A DNA stretch of 64,000 bases, taken from the NCBI RefSeq assembly GCF_040869045.1, contig NC_090319.1:231873832-231937831 (forward strand), read 5' to 3'. Source of the DNA: Eurosta solidaginis (lineage: Eukaryota; Arthropoda; Insecta; Diptera; Tephritidae). The stretch's first letter is position 1; each line of letters starts with the position of its first letter. The notes beneath the pieces are model-generated. The model ran no database searches. It was given only the letters and a program-made list of their open reading frames with translations, and was not told the origin of the DNA. A program made the translations under genes and the position numbers. Below, piece after piece: positions 1 to 11,458 of this stretch.

Positions 1-1572
1 TGCGATGCGTCAGAAAAGGCATATTGCGCCACTATATATCTGCGAACAACCCACGGTGCCACCACGTCGTCTCACCTTCTGGTCGCTAAAGGCAAGGTTG
101 CCCCTCTTCGCACTACCAGTCTTCCAAGACTAGAACTATGTGCAGCTCTACTCCTTGCCCGACTAATCGCCGTCGTACAATCCCATCTCGAGCTCTCTCT
201 TAAAAATCTTTACATGTGGTCTGACTCGGAAATTGTGTTAGCATGGCTCGAAAAGCCTCCCCACGCTTGTAAAACTTTCGTATCCAATCGAACAGCTGAA
301 ATTATGGATCTCGTCGGAAGTGCCTCCTGGAAGCATGTAGGCAGTTGCGACAATCCAGCAGATATGGGCACAAGAGGATGCAAACCCATGGACTTGGCAA
401 ATTATTCGCTGTGGTGGAATGGCCCTGCGTGGCTGCCCCAGCCCCCCAAAGCTTGGCCAAACCCATCTACCCGCAGCATCAACCCGCCTGAAATGCGCCG
501 AGTCGAAGCACTACACTCAGCTGAAGATGTCCCCGATGTATTGGATCGATTTTCCTCTTTTCCTCGCGCCCTCAAGGTCATGACATATGCTTTTAGGTTC
601 ATTAATAATCTCAAGGACCGAATTCGAGGCATTAAACCCGCTTACACTCCCTCTCTGTCTCATGAAGATCTCCGCAAAACGAAAAATAAACTTGTGACGT
701 TAACGCAAACCCGATATTTTGCTCGCGAAATAGCGTGCTTGGAAAATGCAAAACCCATTGATAAAAGAAGCTCTCTACTAACCCTCAACCCATACCTCGA
801 TGAAAACGGGCTCCTCAGGGTTCATGGTAGATTAGTTCATTCGACGTTGACTTACAATGAAAAACATCCCGTTATTATCTCAGAAAAATCTAGATTCGCT
901 GTCCTCTATATACAGTATCTCCACGAACTTCTCCTCCACGCCGAAATACGTCTAATGCGGCAATGCCTCAGACAGGATCTCTATATTCCACGACTCAAAC
1001 CCCTCATAAAGAGATGCATACATCAGTGCAAAACTTGTACCCTCCACAAGCAGCAAATGCGATCGCAAATCATGGCGGCCTTGCCCCCGGAACGATGCAC
1101 ATACGCTCCACCTTTTACCACTACCGGTGTCGACTTTGCGGGGCCTTTTCAAATAAGAGCCTCCTTGCTAAGGTCTCACACCTTACTGAAAGGCTACGTG
1201 GCCGTTTTTGTCTGTTTCGTGACAAAAGCTGTCCACCTTGAGCTGTGCTCGGACCTAACAACAAATGCCTTTCTCGCAGCATTCGCTCGCTTCGTCGGAC
1301 GTCGGGGATATCCTGCCACAATGATGAGTGACAACGGCAAAACGTTTATTGGAGCTAAAAGAGCGACGGAAAAAGAGTTCGTTGACTTCATGAAAACTGC
1401 CTCTCAAGAAGTAATCGCAAAATACTCTCCCCAGGGCATTAATTGGAAATTCATTCCGCCCGGAGCTCCCCACATGGGCGGCTTGTGGGAGTCTGCAGTG
1501 AAGAGTTTCAAACTGCACTTCAAGAGGACTGCAGGAGCCCACAAGTTCACATTTGAAGAATTTGGGTGGTAA
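1..1572 (+). pseudogene. BEL/Pao pol fragment: RNase H and integrase, 5'-truncated by window edge
   Basis: The product would degrade RNA-DNA hybrids (RNase H) and insert retrotransposon DNA into the genome (integrase). The frame is open from base 1 and starts with [11 protein letters not shown], the Pao RNase H signature. [11 protein letters not shown] follows, then [10 protein letters not shown]. The integrase begins with a HHCC zinc module ending CIHQCKTC at about 1010-1040. Catalytic D,D,E residues sit in TGVDFAGPF (about 1125), MSDNGKTF (about 1325) and [14 protein letters not shown] (about 1470). The frame ends at a TAA at 1570-1572, and homologous coding continues in another frame at 1553, so there is a one-base-type frameshift rather than a natural stop. 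A methionine at 214 is internal and not a real start. Confidence 0.9.
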
Positions 1573-2041
1573 ATTGGTAAGAATTGAAGACGTATTAAAC
1601 TCTCGTCCTATCTCACCTTTGTCCCAAGATCCCACCGAGTTTACCGCGCTGACCCCCGGCCACTTTCTCAGAGGTGGCCCCCTCCTCGCTATCCCTGAAG
1701 TGGATCATGCGGATTTATCTCTTATAAACCGATGGGACAGGGTAAAAAGCTTACATCATCAGTTCAGCAAAAGGTGGAAGGATCTCCAAAAAAGTCAGAA
1801 GTGGAAAAATCCACAACCCGAACCCAAGGTCGGTGAGTGTGTCTGCATTCACGACGACTCACTTCCCCCGACTGAATGGCGCCTTGGAAGTATTGAAAAA
1901 ATACATCCCGGACCTGACGGCCATATACGTGTTGTTGACGTTCGTACTCAAACCGGCACCCTCACACGACCACTTGTCAAGCTCTGTTTCCTCCCTCAGA
2001 CTGAAAGCCCACCTTCTCGGGCAACCCCGGAGAATTCGTAG
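1553..2041 (+). pseudogene. BEL/Pao integrase C-terminus after frameshift
   Basis: This segment continues the integrase of the preceding frame. It contains LVRIEDVLNSRPISPL, the usual Pao sequence just after the catalytic glutamate helix, then LTPGHFLRGGPL. A basic C-terminal domain follows (GECVCIHDDSLPPTEWRLG, then HIRVVDVRTQTG and LTRPLVKLCFLP), which in Pao elements binds DNA. It ends at a TAG at 2039-2041. The overlap with the upstream frame at 1553-1572 shows the two are one gene split by a frameshift. Confidence 0.85.
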
Positions 2042-2183
2042 CTACTCTCAAACCACCTCTGTCTACTCTTACCATATCACCGTCACTAATATGTCGTATT
2101 TTGCAACATAATGCCAGCTGAAATCCCCTGTATCAGTATTTCTCTCCACTAAAATACTTTTACAACTGTAATTACAGATCGCT

Positions 2184-2750
2184 ATGGATCATGCAAATCA
2201 GTCGTCGTCACGAAGACCAGTGCGGTCGGAGATCGTTGCTCCCATCCGCGCCAATGAATCACGCAGCTCGACACTAATAACGTATTACCGACGGTGCCGC
2301 ATATGCACCCGTCAGCACGCTCTTCGGAACTGCGTCATATTCAAAAAAATTAAACCACCCCAGAGATGGATGCTTGCACGAGCCCATAAGTTTTGCCTGA
2401 ATTGCTTGGCATTATCTCACATCACCAGCGAGTGCAGCTCGTACGACAGATGCCGGATCTGTGGAGCGCGACATCACTCCCTACTCCATCGGCGGGACGC
2501 TACCCCAAGCGCCCAGCGCGCCATCCAGGCACCCCGGCCTGGCAGATCCGCCGTACCGGCACCCCTGCCGCCACCGGGCAACCCCGTTCTCGCCCGGGAA
2601 ACAACATTCCCTCAGCAGCACCCAGCATCGCACGACGCACCATTCGATGCACCGCACAAGGGCTGCAGACCGCCAACGCTAGAGGAAGAGTGTCCCAAAT
2701 CCTCGTGCGAGATGCATTGCGGACCCTTAAGGAGCTACAGGAGGCTCTAG
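2184..2750 (+). CDS. Small zinc-knuckle ORF downstream of Pao pol
   Basis: This 188-codon ORF starts 142 bp after the pol stop. It encodes a compact cysteine-rich domain with CRICTRQHALRNC near residues 37-50, CLNCLALSHITSEC near 71-85 and CRICGARHHSLLH near 91-104. That resembles the CCHC-type knuckles normally found at the end of Pao gag. The tail is Pro/Ala/Arg-rich. The overlapping +2 frame (2393-2767) ends in a helical-looking, Ala/Leu/Glu-rich stretch, so the true C-terminus may have been moved by a frameshift near 2650. A position after integrase, where other elements carry env, is unusual for a nucleic-acid-binding module. The role is unknown; binding of element RNA or DNA is a guess. 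A similar ORF lies at 47105-47481. Confidence 0.65.
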   Translation: MDHANQSSSRRPVRSEIVAPIRANESRSSTLITYYRRCRICTRQHALRNCVIFKKIKPPQRWMLARAHKFCLNCLALSHITSECSSYDRCRICGARHHSLLHRRDATPSAQRAIQAPRPGRSAVPAPLPPPGNPVLARETTFPQQHPASHDAPFDAPHKGCRPPTLEEECPKSSCEMHCGPLRSYRRL

Positions 2751-2815
2751 CCGCTGAACGCGCCTAGGGCGTGGACGATGGCTGAGCGACTGCCGCAGTC
2801 GTCCGCAGCCAACCA

Positions 2816-3824
2816 TATTTTTTCTTTCAAACAAAATGAATTTAAATGAATTTATCATGAATTTTAATTGAATTATTGAATTTATATTTTATTTGTAAGC
2901 TACATACATGTAAAAATGTATACTAGAATTATTTATACATTAAATATGTATAGCCATCATGATCCTTAATAGTCATCACTTATACTCATCAGTTGAGGTA
3001 AGTTTTATACCAATTTGTATTTCGCCCCTCTGGCAACCCCAACTGATGAGTTGACAGTGACATGTACGTATGTACATATATATATATTTGTTTTGACATT
3101 TTTTTTTTTACATTTTATTACTTATTCGAATTCTTTTACCATCTCGGTGTGCCAGCAAAAAATTTGTAAAATCTCTTTTTAAAGATATATTTGTATAATA
3201 TATTAGACGCATAGTGAATTTAAAGTGAAAACAGTTCTTTTTCCTTGTAAATTTGCCAACTGCCCCCTTCTCCACCTCTGGTGCATTTGCAGCACCATAA
3301 ACTTGGAACAAGCCACTATTACAGCCGCACCATCACCACCATCATCCACTCACCAACGTGAACAAAAGCTCCATTGCCGTATCCACAACAGCTACATCCC
3401 ACCTACAAAAAAAGGAGGTAACACTATCCCGCCAGGAACAAAAGGTAAAATTTGTATTGCCAGCCCCCGAAACACTTTGCATGTTTGAAATCTTTTCTTA
3501 ATTCGTTTTTAATTTCAATATTTTCCTCATAGAAATCTTAGTTCAAAGCAGTATAAATCTGTTTTCTAAACTTTATATGTATCCTTTATTCTCAGTGAGA
3601 AGGTCAACTAAAGTCCGTAACTGCTCCTATGACGTCCGGTTTCGCTTAGCAGCAGCACTTGTGGACGCCATTATAAAATTCTAAGACAAGGAACAATAAA
3701 TGTTCAAAATAAGGTTGTTATATTATTAAAAATACTTTCCTTTAATATTACTTTTCTTTTGTACACTGAACAAAGAAATTTGATTTCAGTACCTAGTATG
3801 GTGAATTCCACTTATAAAAAATTA
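2816..3824. other. AT-rich non-coding region, possible 3' UTR/LTR of BEL-A
   Basis: No convincing ORF is present. A purine run (AAAAAAAGGAGG at about 3409-3420) could be a polypurine tract just before a 3' LTR. The base after it is not the usual TG, and no second LTR is in the window to test it. AATAAA-like signals occur near 3695. A perfect 12-bp inverted repeat is present inside this stretch. Confidence 0.4.
2984..3051. repeat. Perfect 12-bp inverted repeat, 44-bp spacer
   Basis: ACTCATCAGTTG at 2984-2995 is matched by CAACTGATGAGT at 3040-3051. It could form a stem-loop in the 3' region of BEL-A or mark a small terminal-repeat remnant. No function is assigned. Confidence 0.6.
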
Positions 3825-5502
3825 ATTATTAAACTGAAATATAATATATTAAACTGAAGAATCAAATCAAATTAGCGCGAACAAATAGGTTTTTTTTATT
3901 CCTCTTTGTGATTTTGGCATATTTTGACATTTCGAACGGCTGATGTGAGCAGAGATGCCACACTTTAACATTTTGAATAGATACGAAAAGTCAGCTGTTG
4001 GACTCGTTATACAGAAGTTACTGAATCGCACATTCGTTACAGCAAACCAAAAATTTGGCTATATTGGCTATAACGACTTCGATAACGATATAAATTAGTG
4101 AATCGCACTACAGATGACCGCTAGTACCTAATTGCACATATGTACATATGTATATGTATGATTGTAAATAATCAAAGTTGTGTATTGCTCGCCAGCCAGC
4201 AAAATTTTAATAATTAAAAACAAGTGCAGTGATTTTGTAAAATAATTGAAGTGACTTTTAAAACTATAATAATTTAAGTTATTTCGTGAAATGAACAATT
4301 ATTAAAGTTTTTATATATGTGCACGGGCCAAGTGTTAAAAAGTGAGGTTAAAAGGAAAAGTGTGATACTCCTATTCTCTAGCCTTTTCCCTAGCTTTATA
4401 AGAGGTTACTGAGGTACAAACCCTCGGCCAGCCTCTACAGTCGAATGGAGTCAAAACCTCCAGACGAATATACTCTAAGCGCAAATGAAGCCAGAAACCT
4501 TCAGGTGCGCTCTTGGTCGGTAGTAATAAATCCTTTCGACTCCTATGCCTGTCTTCTGAAACTTTAAAAGCAAATTAATTTAATGTAAAAATATTTGTGA
4601 CTAATTAACAAAAAATTTACCGAAATCACAAAAAAAATTATTTTAACACTCTTTTTGGACTTCGCGTGCACTATTTATCAAATCAAGAAAAAGAATGTAC
4701 GTACATATGTGCGTGGGTCACAAACAAAAAACAACCCTTAACTTCAATTAATTTTCAAAACCACTTTAAAACACTTTTGAATAATTCCTTTAATTTGATT
4801 CGCTTTTTTCTTTGCAAGAAAAGTAACCAATATATTTTTAAAAAGTACACTGAAATTTTTCACACGTACCTTTAATTTAGAAATCGCAGATTTGCTGATG
4901 TACGTATGTACATATGTGGATGGCTGCTCCAATAAGGTTCGCTGGATCGCCAAAAATTGTAAAATTTTACAACGCTGGATCACCAATAATAATTATTTTT
5001 TCCTTGCTGGATCACGAAAATACCACCAAAATAAAGTTGAGTGAAACTATATCCTCGCACAAAATTTGATATGAAGTTTGGTCGCTGGAAATAAATTTGC
5101 TCCTCATTTAACGGCTCTGAAGGACCATGTTCGAGGGAGCAGGAGACCTTGGGCTCGTCCGACGAAATAAATGAAAAGATCGAAAATTGAGAATTAGCAT
5201 TCACGTTATAAAAATATTTTATTTAATTAATTAAATATACAAATTATTTGATTAATTACAATATGATATTGTAATGTGTTTGTGTGTATATGTATATGTG
5301 TATATTAATAAGTATATAATTATAGTTCAACTTACGGAAATCGTGGTGGCTGAAGTTTGCTGCTTATCCTTTCTGTGATCGCAAAAGAAGTGGAAGAGCC
5401 ACCGTTTGCAAGAGTTTCGCTAACCCTTGAAAACGGTAAGATCTTTCCATTCTTGTAGTTAACTGTTTGACTAAAGTAGTCAACAGTTGATGTTAACATA
5501 AT

Positions 5503-5848
5503 TGTTCTATAACCAACCATAAAGCTTAAAATTTCCTGTAGGGTATACATAATCTGTTATACTGCCTGCCTATGTAACGATGCATTTTGATTTCTCATCA
5601 ATACATAGCTGCATAGATATGTATGTAATTTATGTATTTAGTCTCTCTTAGCAAATAACCACAGTTATGAATATAAATATCCGCACATAGAGGGTCACCT
5701 GATGTCTTCATTTTTTCTTTGTTCACTCCAAATTAGATTCGCTTCAGCATAACATGTAAAATAATAAACCGTACATAAAAATAAAATACCGTTCGTAGAA
5801 AAAATCCATAATCAAGCTTTTAATATACAGTCCGCTGGTTTAGTATCA
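5503..5848 (+). repeat. BEL-B 5' LTR
   Basis: It runs TGTTCTATAACCAACC ... TTTAGTATCA. It is nearly identical to 11095-11440. It would carry the promoter and polyadenylation signal; AATAAA-type motifs appear near 5760-5790. Confidence 0.85.
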
Positions 5849-5949
5849 AAAATTTTTTGGTCCATGGTACCGGATTAGGCGCGAACGAAGAAATAATTAA
5901 TTTTACTGTTTCGGTTTTGCACAAAGTTAGCAGAGTGAAGGCGAAATGA

Positions 5950-8475
5950 TCCCTGCTAAAAGGAGCAGTCACACGCATCTTAAGTTTCGTTAGCAGTGGA
6001 GGCGATTCTCCAGTTTCCGACTGGGAGTGCCGCTTGGAGCGTCTTGAGGAGGTATGGAGTGAGTACCGGGACATAGTTCGAGCTATGGTAGAAAAGAGCG
6101 ATGGCGAGGAGGAACCGATGGAGGAGATTCAGGCTGATGCGGAGGAATTTGAAGAGCGCGTGCTGACCACAAAAGGTAAACTTAGGGCACATATCACTGC
6201 GAAATCGCACGCCACCGGCGCATCAAATGAGAGTACTCGTGGAGACTGTTCGGTTGCCGAAATTTTGTCATCGCAAACGGAAGTTTTGGGTAATTTGGCC
6301 AAGAAAGTGTCTGGGCCAAACTTAAGTTTCATGCCGAAATTGAAAAACAAATCTTTCTCTGGGGAGTTAACTGAGTGGAAATCTTTTCACGATTCGTATG
6401 TCACTTCGATTCATAACAACTCGGTATACTCATCGTGTCAAAAGTTTCAGTTGCTGAATAGTTACTTGACGGAAGCAGCATATGATTTAATTGGACATAT
6501 ACCTGCGACCAACGATAACTACCCAGAGGCCTGGAGTAAATTATGTGCCCGCTATAATAAACTTGGTGTTATAGCCCATACGCAAATATCAAAGTTTCTT
6601 AATCTCACGGCTGTGAGCAACCAATCGGCTTCTTCCTTACGTAAACTATATGATGGAGCTGATGAGGTTGTTCGTGGATTACGCGCACTTGGCGATCAAG
6701 CAACGAAAAGGGACATTTGGCTAATTCACATTATACTTGGTAAGCTCGATTCGACAACTGCAAGGGAATGGACGAAGTTCACGAAATCAGACGACGATTT
6801 TCCAACATTCGATGAATTCTTGACATTTTTGGACAAAACTTGCATCATGTTGGAAGCTATAACACCTGCAACCGCATCGCGTACTGAAAGCCGTACAGTC
6901 GCAGTTAGGTCACATCAAACCACAATAGAAAAGAATATGAAATGCTCAAAATGTAGTGATTTACATGAGTTGCATCAGTGCACTGAATTTCTCAATATGG
7001 ATGTTAAATCTCGCAGAGAATTTTTGACCTCTAAACGCATATGTTACAACTGCCTCAGACTAGGGCATATATCAAATAATTGCCACTCGAAATTTCCATT
7101 TCGTAATTGTCGAAAACGACACCACAGCCTCTTACACGAAGAGGAGCAACAAACTGACAAGTTAGAGTCATTCGTGGACTCTGCAGTTAGTGTCAACTTT
7201 CACGCGTTGCCTGCAATAAACACTCTTCTGTCGACAGCGGTTTGTCAGGTGCGTGATAGTTATGGGTGTAAACAGAAGTGTCGATTGTTGTTAGACAGCG
7301 GCTCTGAGAAGACTATTATATCAGAGAGTGCCGTCAGTCGCTCAGGGTTACATCGTAAGCATGCCAGAATACCGGTACATGGTTTGGACAACTCAGCTAC
7401 TGGAATCTCGCGCGGCTGGGTTTCACTCCAAATAACTTCCAGTGACAACAATAATACGTTCACAGTTGATGCCCTAATTAAGCCAACAATCGCATCGTTT
7501 ATGCCAGCGAACGAACTAAATAAAGAGCAATACACTTCATTTTTGTCTTTAGACTTGGCGGATCCATTGTTCTATATGCCTGCGCCTATAGACGTTCTTC
7601 TGGGGAACGACAAATTTTTTGATATTTTGAGGGGCGAAAAGATTAACGTAAAACAACAAAATTTATGTGCGCTTTCAACATCACTGGGGTGGGTCGTAGG
7701 TGGCGATTTAAACAAAAATACTAGCGATAGAAGCGTGGGAGTATTTCTTAGTAACGTAGATATCGACCAGACACTTACACGCTTTTGGGAGACCGAAGAA
7801 GTCGAATACAACAACCAATTTACAGACGACGAGTTGAAGGCGGAACAATCATTTTCACGTACTTATACGAGATCAAACGACGGCAAGTTTAACGTTGAAC
7901 TTCCGTTTAAAACTAATATTAACAATTTCGGGAATTCTTTCGAGTGCGCACTCAAACGACTGCAAGCAACAGAACGCAGGTTGGCAGGTAACCCGGATAT
8001 AAAATTGCAATATTTGAACTTTATGGCAGATTACCTAACGCTAGATCATATGGAAAAGGTTCCACATGAAGAAATCAGTAAATCATTTAACGAATGCTAC
8101 TATTTGCCTCACCATCCCGTTTTTAAAACTGATAGCACAACAACGAAGCTGCGCGTTGTGTTCGATGGATCTGCTCGCAGTGGCAGTCACCCTTCGCTGA
8201 ACGATACACTTCTCATTGGGCCACCACTTTTAAGAGAGATTTTCGATATTTTACTGCGGTTCCATCGGCATCGCTATATAATGTCTGGTGATGTCGAAAA
8301 GATTTACCGCATGATATGGGTGCACGATTACCATCGAGATTTCCAACGCATTTTGTGGCGCAGTTCATCAGAGCAGCCCGTAGATCACTACAGGTTAAAA
8401 ACTGTAACTTACGGCACTGCCTGTGCACCATTTATTGCAGTGAGAGTATTGGAGGAGCTTGCACAAAAAAATTAA
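5950..8475 (+). pseudogene. BEL-B gag-protease-RT, first open segment
   Basis: This frame is open from 5950 to a TAA at 8473-8475. Its natural start is unclear: ATG at 5946 is one frame off, and ATG at 6054 is the first in frame. It encodes gag with the DUF1759-type capsid region (FSGELTEWKSFHDSY at about 6355-6400). A knuckle domain of CSKCSDLHELHQC and CYNCLRLGHISNNC follows at about 6950-7090. The DUF1758-type aspartic protease has CRLLLDSGSEKTII at about 7280-7320. The start of the Pao reverse transcriptase (TTKLRVVFDGSARSG at about 8140-8180, MSGDVEKIYRMIWV at about 8280) comes last. The stop falls inside EELAQ, before the catalytic palm motif, and coding resumes in the same frame. Confidence 0.88.
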
Positions 8476-9459
8476 GACATGCACCCTTTGGCTTCACAGG
8501 TAATTCTTAATGAATTTTATATGAACGATGTAATGACAGGCGCATAGACGTCAGATGAACTACTTAAAATGCATAGAGAGCTAGTTGCTCTTCTAGAAAG
8601 TGCAGGTATGAATTTGCGTAAGTGGAGTAGCAACTGTAATGAGTTACTTACATCGCTTCCTGAAAGTATGCGGGAGATGTCGCCTATTAACCTAGAACCA
8701 ACTAAAACCCTAAAATTACTTGGAATGAAATGGAATCCATTTAATGACGTTTTCTCATTTTGCGTTTCATACTCTTCCTCAACAGTTGTAACAAAACAGT
8801 CAATATTGTCAGAAGCCTCACGTATATATGACCCTTTAGTTTTTCTGACACCATGCACAATTTTGATAAAAATATTTTTCAAAGAACTGTGGCTTCTCAA
8901 AATAGGTTGAAAAGATGAAGTTCCAACTAACGTTTCTGCACATTGGTTACGGCTCAGAGACACACTCCCAATATTAAACTCGTTAAAAATTCCAAGAAGA
9001 GCATTGTTCGCACTAGGGCATAATGAATTTCACGGCTTTTGCGATGCTTCGCAAAATGCTTACGCAGTCATAATCTATTGTCGCTCTGAGTATCAAGGTA
9101 AAATAACAACTCACCTGGTAGCTGCAAAGAGTCGGGTCGCTCCGCTCAAGCAAATATCCTTACCTCGTCTTGAGTTATGCGGTGCTGTTCTCCTCTGTCG
9201 ACTGATGAATCGTGTCGTGAAAACTTTGCAGTATGATAGAATGGAAGCTCAAATGTGGACGGACTCATCGATCGTTATTCATTGGTTATTGGCAGTGCCG
9301 CGGCGCTGGTCCGTTTACATAGCAAACCGGACATCCGAAATATTGACTAGTTATAAGAGCACTCAATGGCGGCATATTCGTTCGTCATATAGTCCAGCTG
9401 ATCCCGGGTCTAGGATGTGTGGCCTGTGGAATTACACATTAAACATATGGTTGGCTTAA
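8476..9459 (+). pseudogene. BEL-B reverse transcriptase end and RNase H (same frame, multiple stops)
   Basis: The same frame continues after the stop at 8473. The palm motif reads FYMNDVMTG at 8515-8541, where active Pao elements have YVDD or YMDD, so the first catalytic aspartate is now Asn. Further stops are TAG at 8545 and TGA at 8908; the latter sits where a Trp is expected. RNase H follows with HGFCDASQNAYAVIIY at about 9030-9080, [20 protein letters not shown] and MWTDSSIVIHWLL. The frame is lost near 9455. This protein cannot polymerise DNA without recoding. Confidence 0.85.
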
Positions 9460-9688
9460 CAAACCAAAGGAGTTCTGGCCACAGTCGAGCGCGCCATCAG
9501 ATATTCGTCATAGTGATCTAGAAGAACGTAAGACTCAACCCAAATATCACACTAATCTGTTCTTTCTATCTACAGACAATCATGCAATCCTTGGTCCACT
9601 GTCATTGCGCATTTCCAACTGGTCTAGGCTGGTGCGTTCGGTGTCATATTGTCTACGATTTATTGGTTGCTTACGCAAACAAATATGA
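9458..9688 (+). pseudogene. BEL-B pol linker between RNase H and integrase
   Basis: This 77-codon stretch has no ATG and lies in a different frame from the previous segment. It starts NKPKEFWPQSSAPSD, matching the Pao linker after RNase H, and continues NWSRLVRSVSYCLRFIG, the conserved region before the integrase zinc module. It ends at a TGA at 9686. Confidence 0.7.
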
Positions 9689-9734
9689 AAGGTTTTTGTA
9701 ATCAAATTAAATCAAATATGCTACAATTTTTATC

Positions 9735-10598
9735 ATTCGCGCGGTTCAGGAAGAACTGTTCTCAGCTGACATTGCTGCCTTAAAGAAACAAAGCGCCGTT
9801 GCAAATAAAAGCAAGCTTTTGTCACTAACGCCATTCTTAGACGGCAATGGAGTGCTTAGGGTAGGAGGAAGAATCAGTAATTCATCAGCGTCATTCGACA
9901 TCAGGCACCCAATCATTTTAGCTTCGAAACATAAGATGGTCGAAATGATAGTTAAATATACACATATTTCACATTTGCACGTTGGAGTAACACAGCTTAT
10001 ATTTATTTTGTGACAGCAGTACTGGATGATAGGCTCACGTAACCTAGCGAGGAAACTAGTCCATAAATGCTTCACGTGCTTCAAGCTACGGAAAACCACT
10101 CAGACGCAAATAATGAGCGACCTGCCTATAGAGAGGGTGAGATTCCAGCGACCATTTTAAAAGGTTAGCCGCGATTATGCTGGTCCTTTTTTACTAAAGG
10201 TTGAGATAGGAAAACTGCCACGTAAGGTAAAATGCTACATTTCTCTCTTTGTGTGCTTTGTAACAAAGGCTACACACTTAGAGTTAGTTGGTGATTTAAC
10301 TACCGAAGCATTTATTGGTGCGTTGGACAGATTCATTTCAAGGCGTGGAAACCCTGAAGAAATTTGGTCCGATAATGCGACAAATTTTGTTGGGGCCAGA
10401 CGTAAACTTCACGAAATGCACCAGATTTTGGAAGCTCAACAACGCAGCTCGGAAGTAGCAGATTTTCTTTCAGTGCATGGCATCACATGGCGTTTCATAC
10501 CCCCCTCCTCTCCACATTTTGGGGGTCTGTGGGAAAGCGGTGTAAAATCGGTAAAAACGCATTTAAAACGAGTAATCGGCGAAACAACTTTAACGTAA
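9735..10598 (+). pseudogene. BEL-B integrase core with in-frame stops
   Basis: A single frame (interrupted by TGA at 10011, TAA at 10158 and TAA at 10596) holds the integrase. It includes LTPFLDGNGVLRVGGRI, the zinc-module end KCFTCFKLRK at about 10070-10095, and the DDE core: CFVTKATHLEL at about 10255, WSDNATNFVGARRK at about 10365, and PHFGGLWESGVKSVK at about 10515. The first catalytic aspartate lies in RDYAGPF right after the second stop. The core motifs are otherwise well kept. Confidence 0.85.
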
Positions 10599-10795
10599 GA
10601 ACGCTTTTATACGCTTTTGACTCGTATAGAGGCGCTGCTAAATTCCCGACCTCTGTGCCCTAGCAATGATGGAGAAATTGTGCACTTACGCCTGCTCATT
10701 TTTTGATTTGACAACCACTTACTGCACGAGCAGAACCTACCGTCGACAAGGCTGTAAATATACATCCGTTAAAGCAATGGGAAAAGGTAAAACAT

Positions 10796-11104
10796 ATGGC
10801 ACAAGGTTTCTGGAATAGGTGGCATGCCGAGTATCTCACAAGCCTTCAACACCGTAAGAAGTGGCAAAACGAGAAAAGGAATATACAACTAAATGACATT
10901 GTCATCGTTCGCGAGTCGAATGTACCTCAGTCGCAGTGGATGCTTGCAACGGTTGTGAAACTTTTTCCAAGCGCTGATGGCAAGGTGAGAGTAGTCGGAA
11001 TAAAAACCGCAAAGGGCGAGTACGTACGACCGGTAACCAAACTCGCATTACTGCCTTCTTCTGCAGGACTTGAATCCTTCAGCGGCGCGGAGGATTTTCT
11101 ATAA
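10796..11104 (+). pseudogene. BEL-B integrase C-terminal domain
   Basis: This last coding piece includes WNRWHAEYLTSLQHRKKW, DIVIVRESNVPQSQWMLA and VRVVGIKTAKGEYVRPVTK, the standard C-terminal domain of Pao integrases. Its stop at 11102-11104 lies a few bases inside the 3' LTR. There is therefore no extra ORF after pol, unlike BEL-A. Confidence 0.85.
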
Positions 11105-11440
11105 CCAACCATAAAGCTTAAAATTTCCTGTAGGGTATACATAATCTGTTATACTGCCTGCCTATGTAACGATGCATTTTGATTTCTCATCAATATATAG
11201 CTGCATAGATATGTATGTAATTTATGTATTTAGTCTCTCTTAGCAAATAACCACAGTTATGAATATAAATATCCGCACATAGAGGGTCACCTGATGTCTT
11301 CATTTTTTCTTTGTTCACTCCAAATTAGATTCGCTTCAGCATAACACGTAAAATAATAAACCGTACATAAAAATAAAATATCGTTCGTAGAAAAAATCCA
11401 TAATCAAGCTTTTAATATACAGTCCGCTGGTTTAGTATCA
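11095..11440 (+). repeat. BEL-B 3' LTR
   Basis: It starts TTTTCTATAACC (the 5' copy has TGTT) and ends TTTAGTATCA. Other differences from the 5' LTR are single transitions, such as CAATATATAG versus CAATACATAG and CATAACACG versus CATAACATG. It is followed by AATAATAATG and then R1 sequence. Confidence 0.85.
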
Positions 11441-11458
11441 AATAATAATGTTAACATC

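Larger units (their letters stand above)
1..2815 (+). mobile_element. BEL/Pao LTR retrotransposon, 3' part (BEL-A)
   Basis: This is the downstream portion of a BEL/Pao-type LTR retrotransposon whose 5' LTR, gag, protease and reverse transcriptase lie outside the window. The visible order is RNase H, integrase, then a separate zinc-knuckle ORF. The pol reading frame is already open at base 1. No 3' LTR can be delimited because its partner is outside the window, so the right edge is only a minimum, placed after the last ORF and a short GC-rich hairpin (GACTGC-C-GCAGTC at about 2793-2805). One frameshift near 1550-1572 breaks pol, so this copy is probably inactive. Confidence 0.85.
5503..11440 (+). 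mobile_element. BEL/Pao retrotransposon, complete but decayed (BEL-B)
   Basis: This 5.9-kb element has two direct LTRs of 346 bp, a gag-pol region between them, and a purine-rich tract (GCGGAGGA) right before the 3' LTR. The uninterrupted R1 copy B reads GTTAACATAATGTTAACATC at 24700-24719, which locates the insertion point. The target duplication is not clean but looks like ATAAT or a variant. The LTRs differ at only about four positions (all C/T or one G/T), so insertion is recent. Even so, the polyprotein carries at least seven stops or frameshifts. Confidence 0.9.

Noticed and set aside
3409..3740. 3' LTR of BEL-A after a polypurine-like run
   Set aside because: The following base pattern is not TG..., and without the 5' LTR the limits cannot be tested, so I did not call it.
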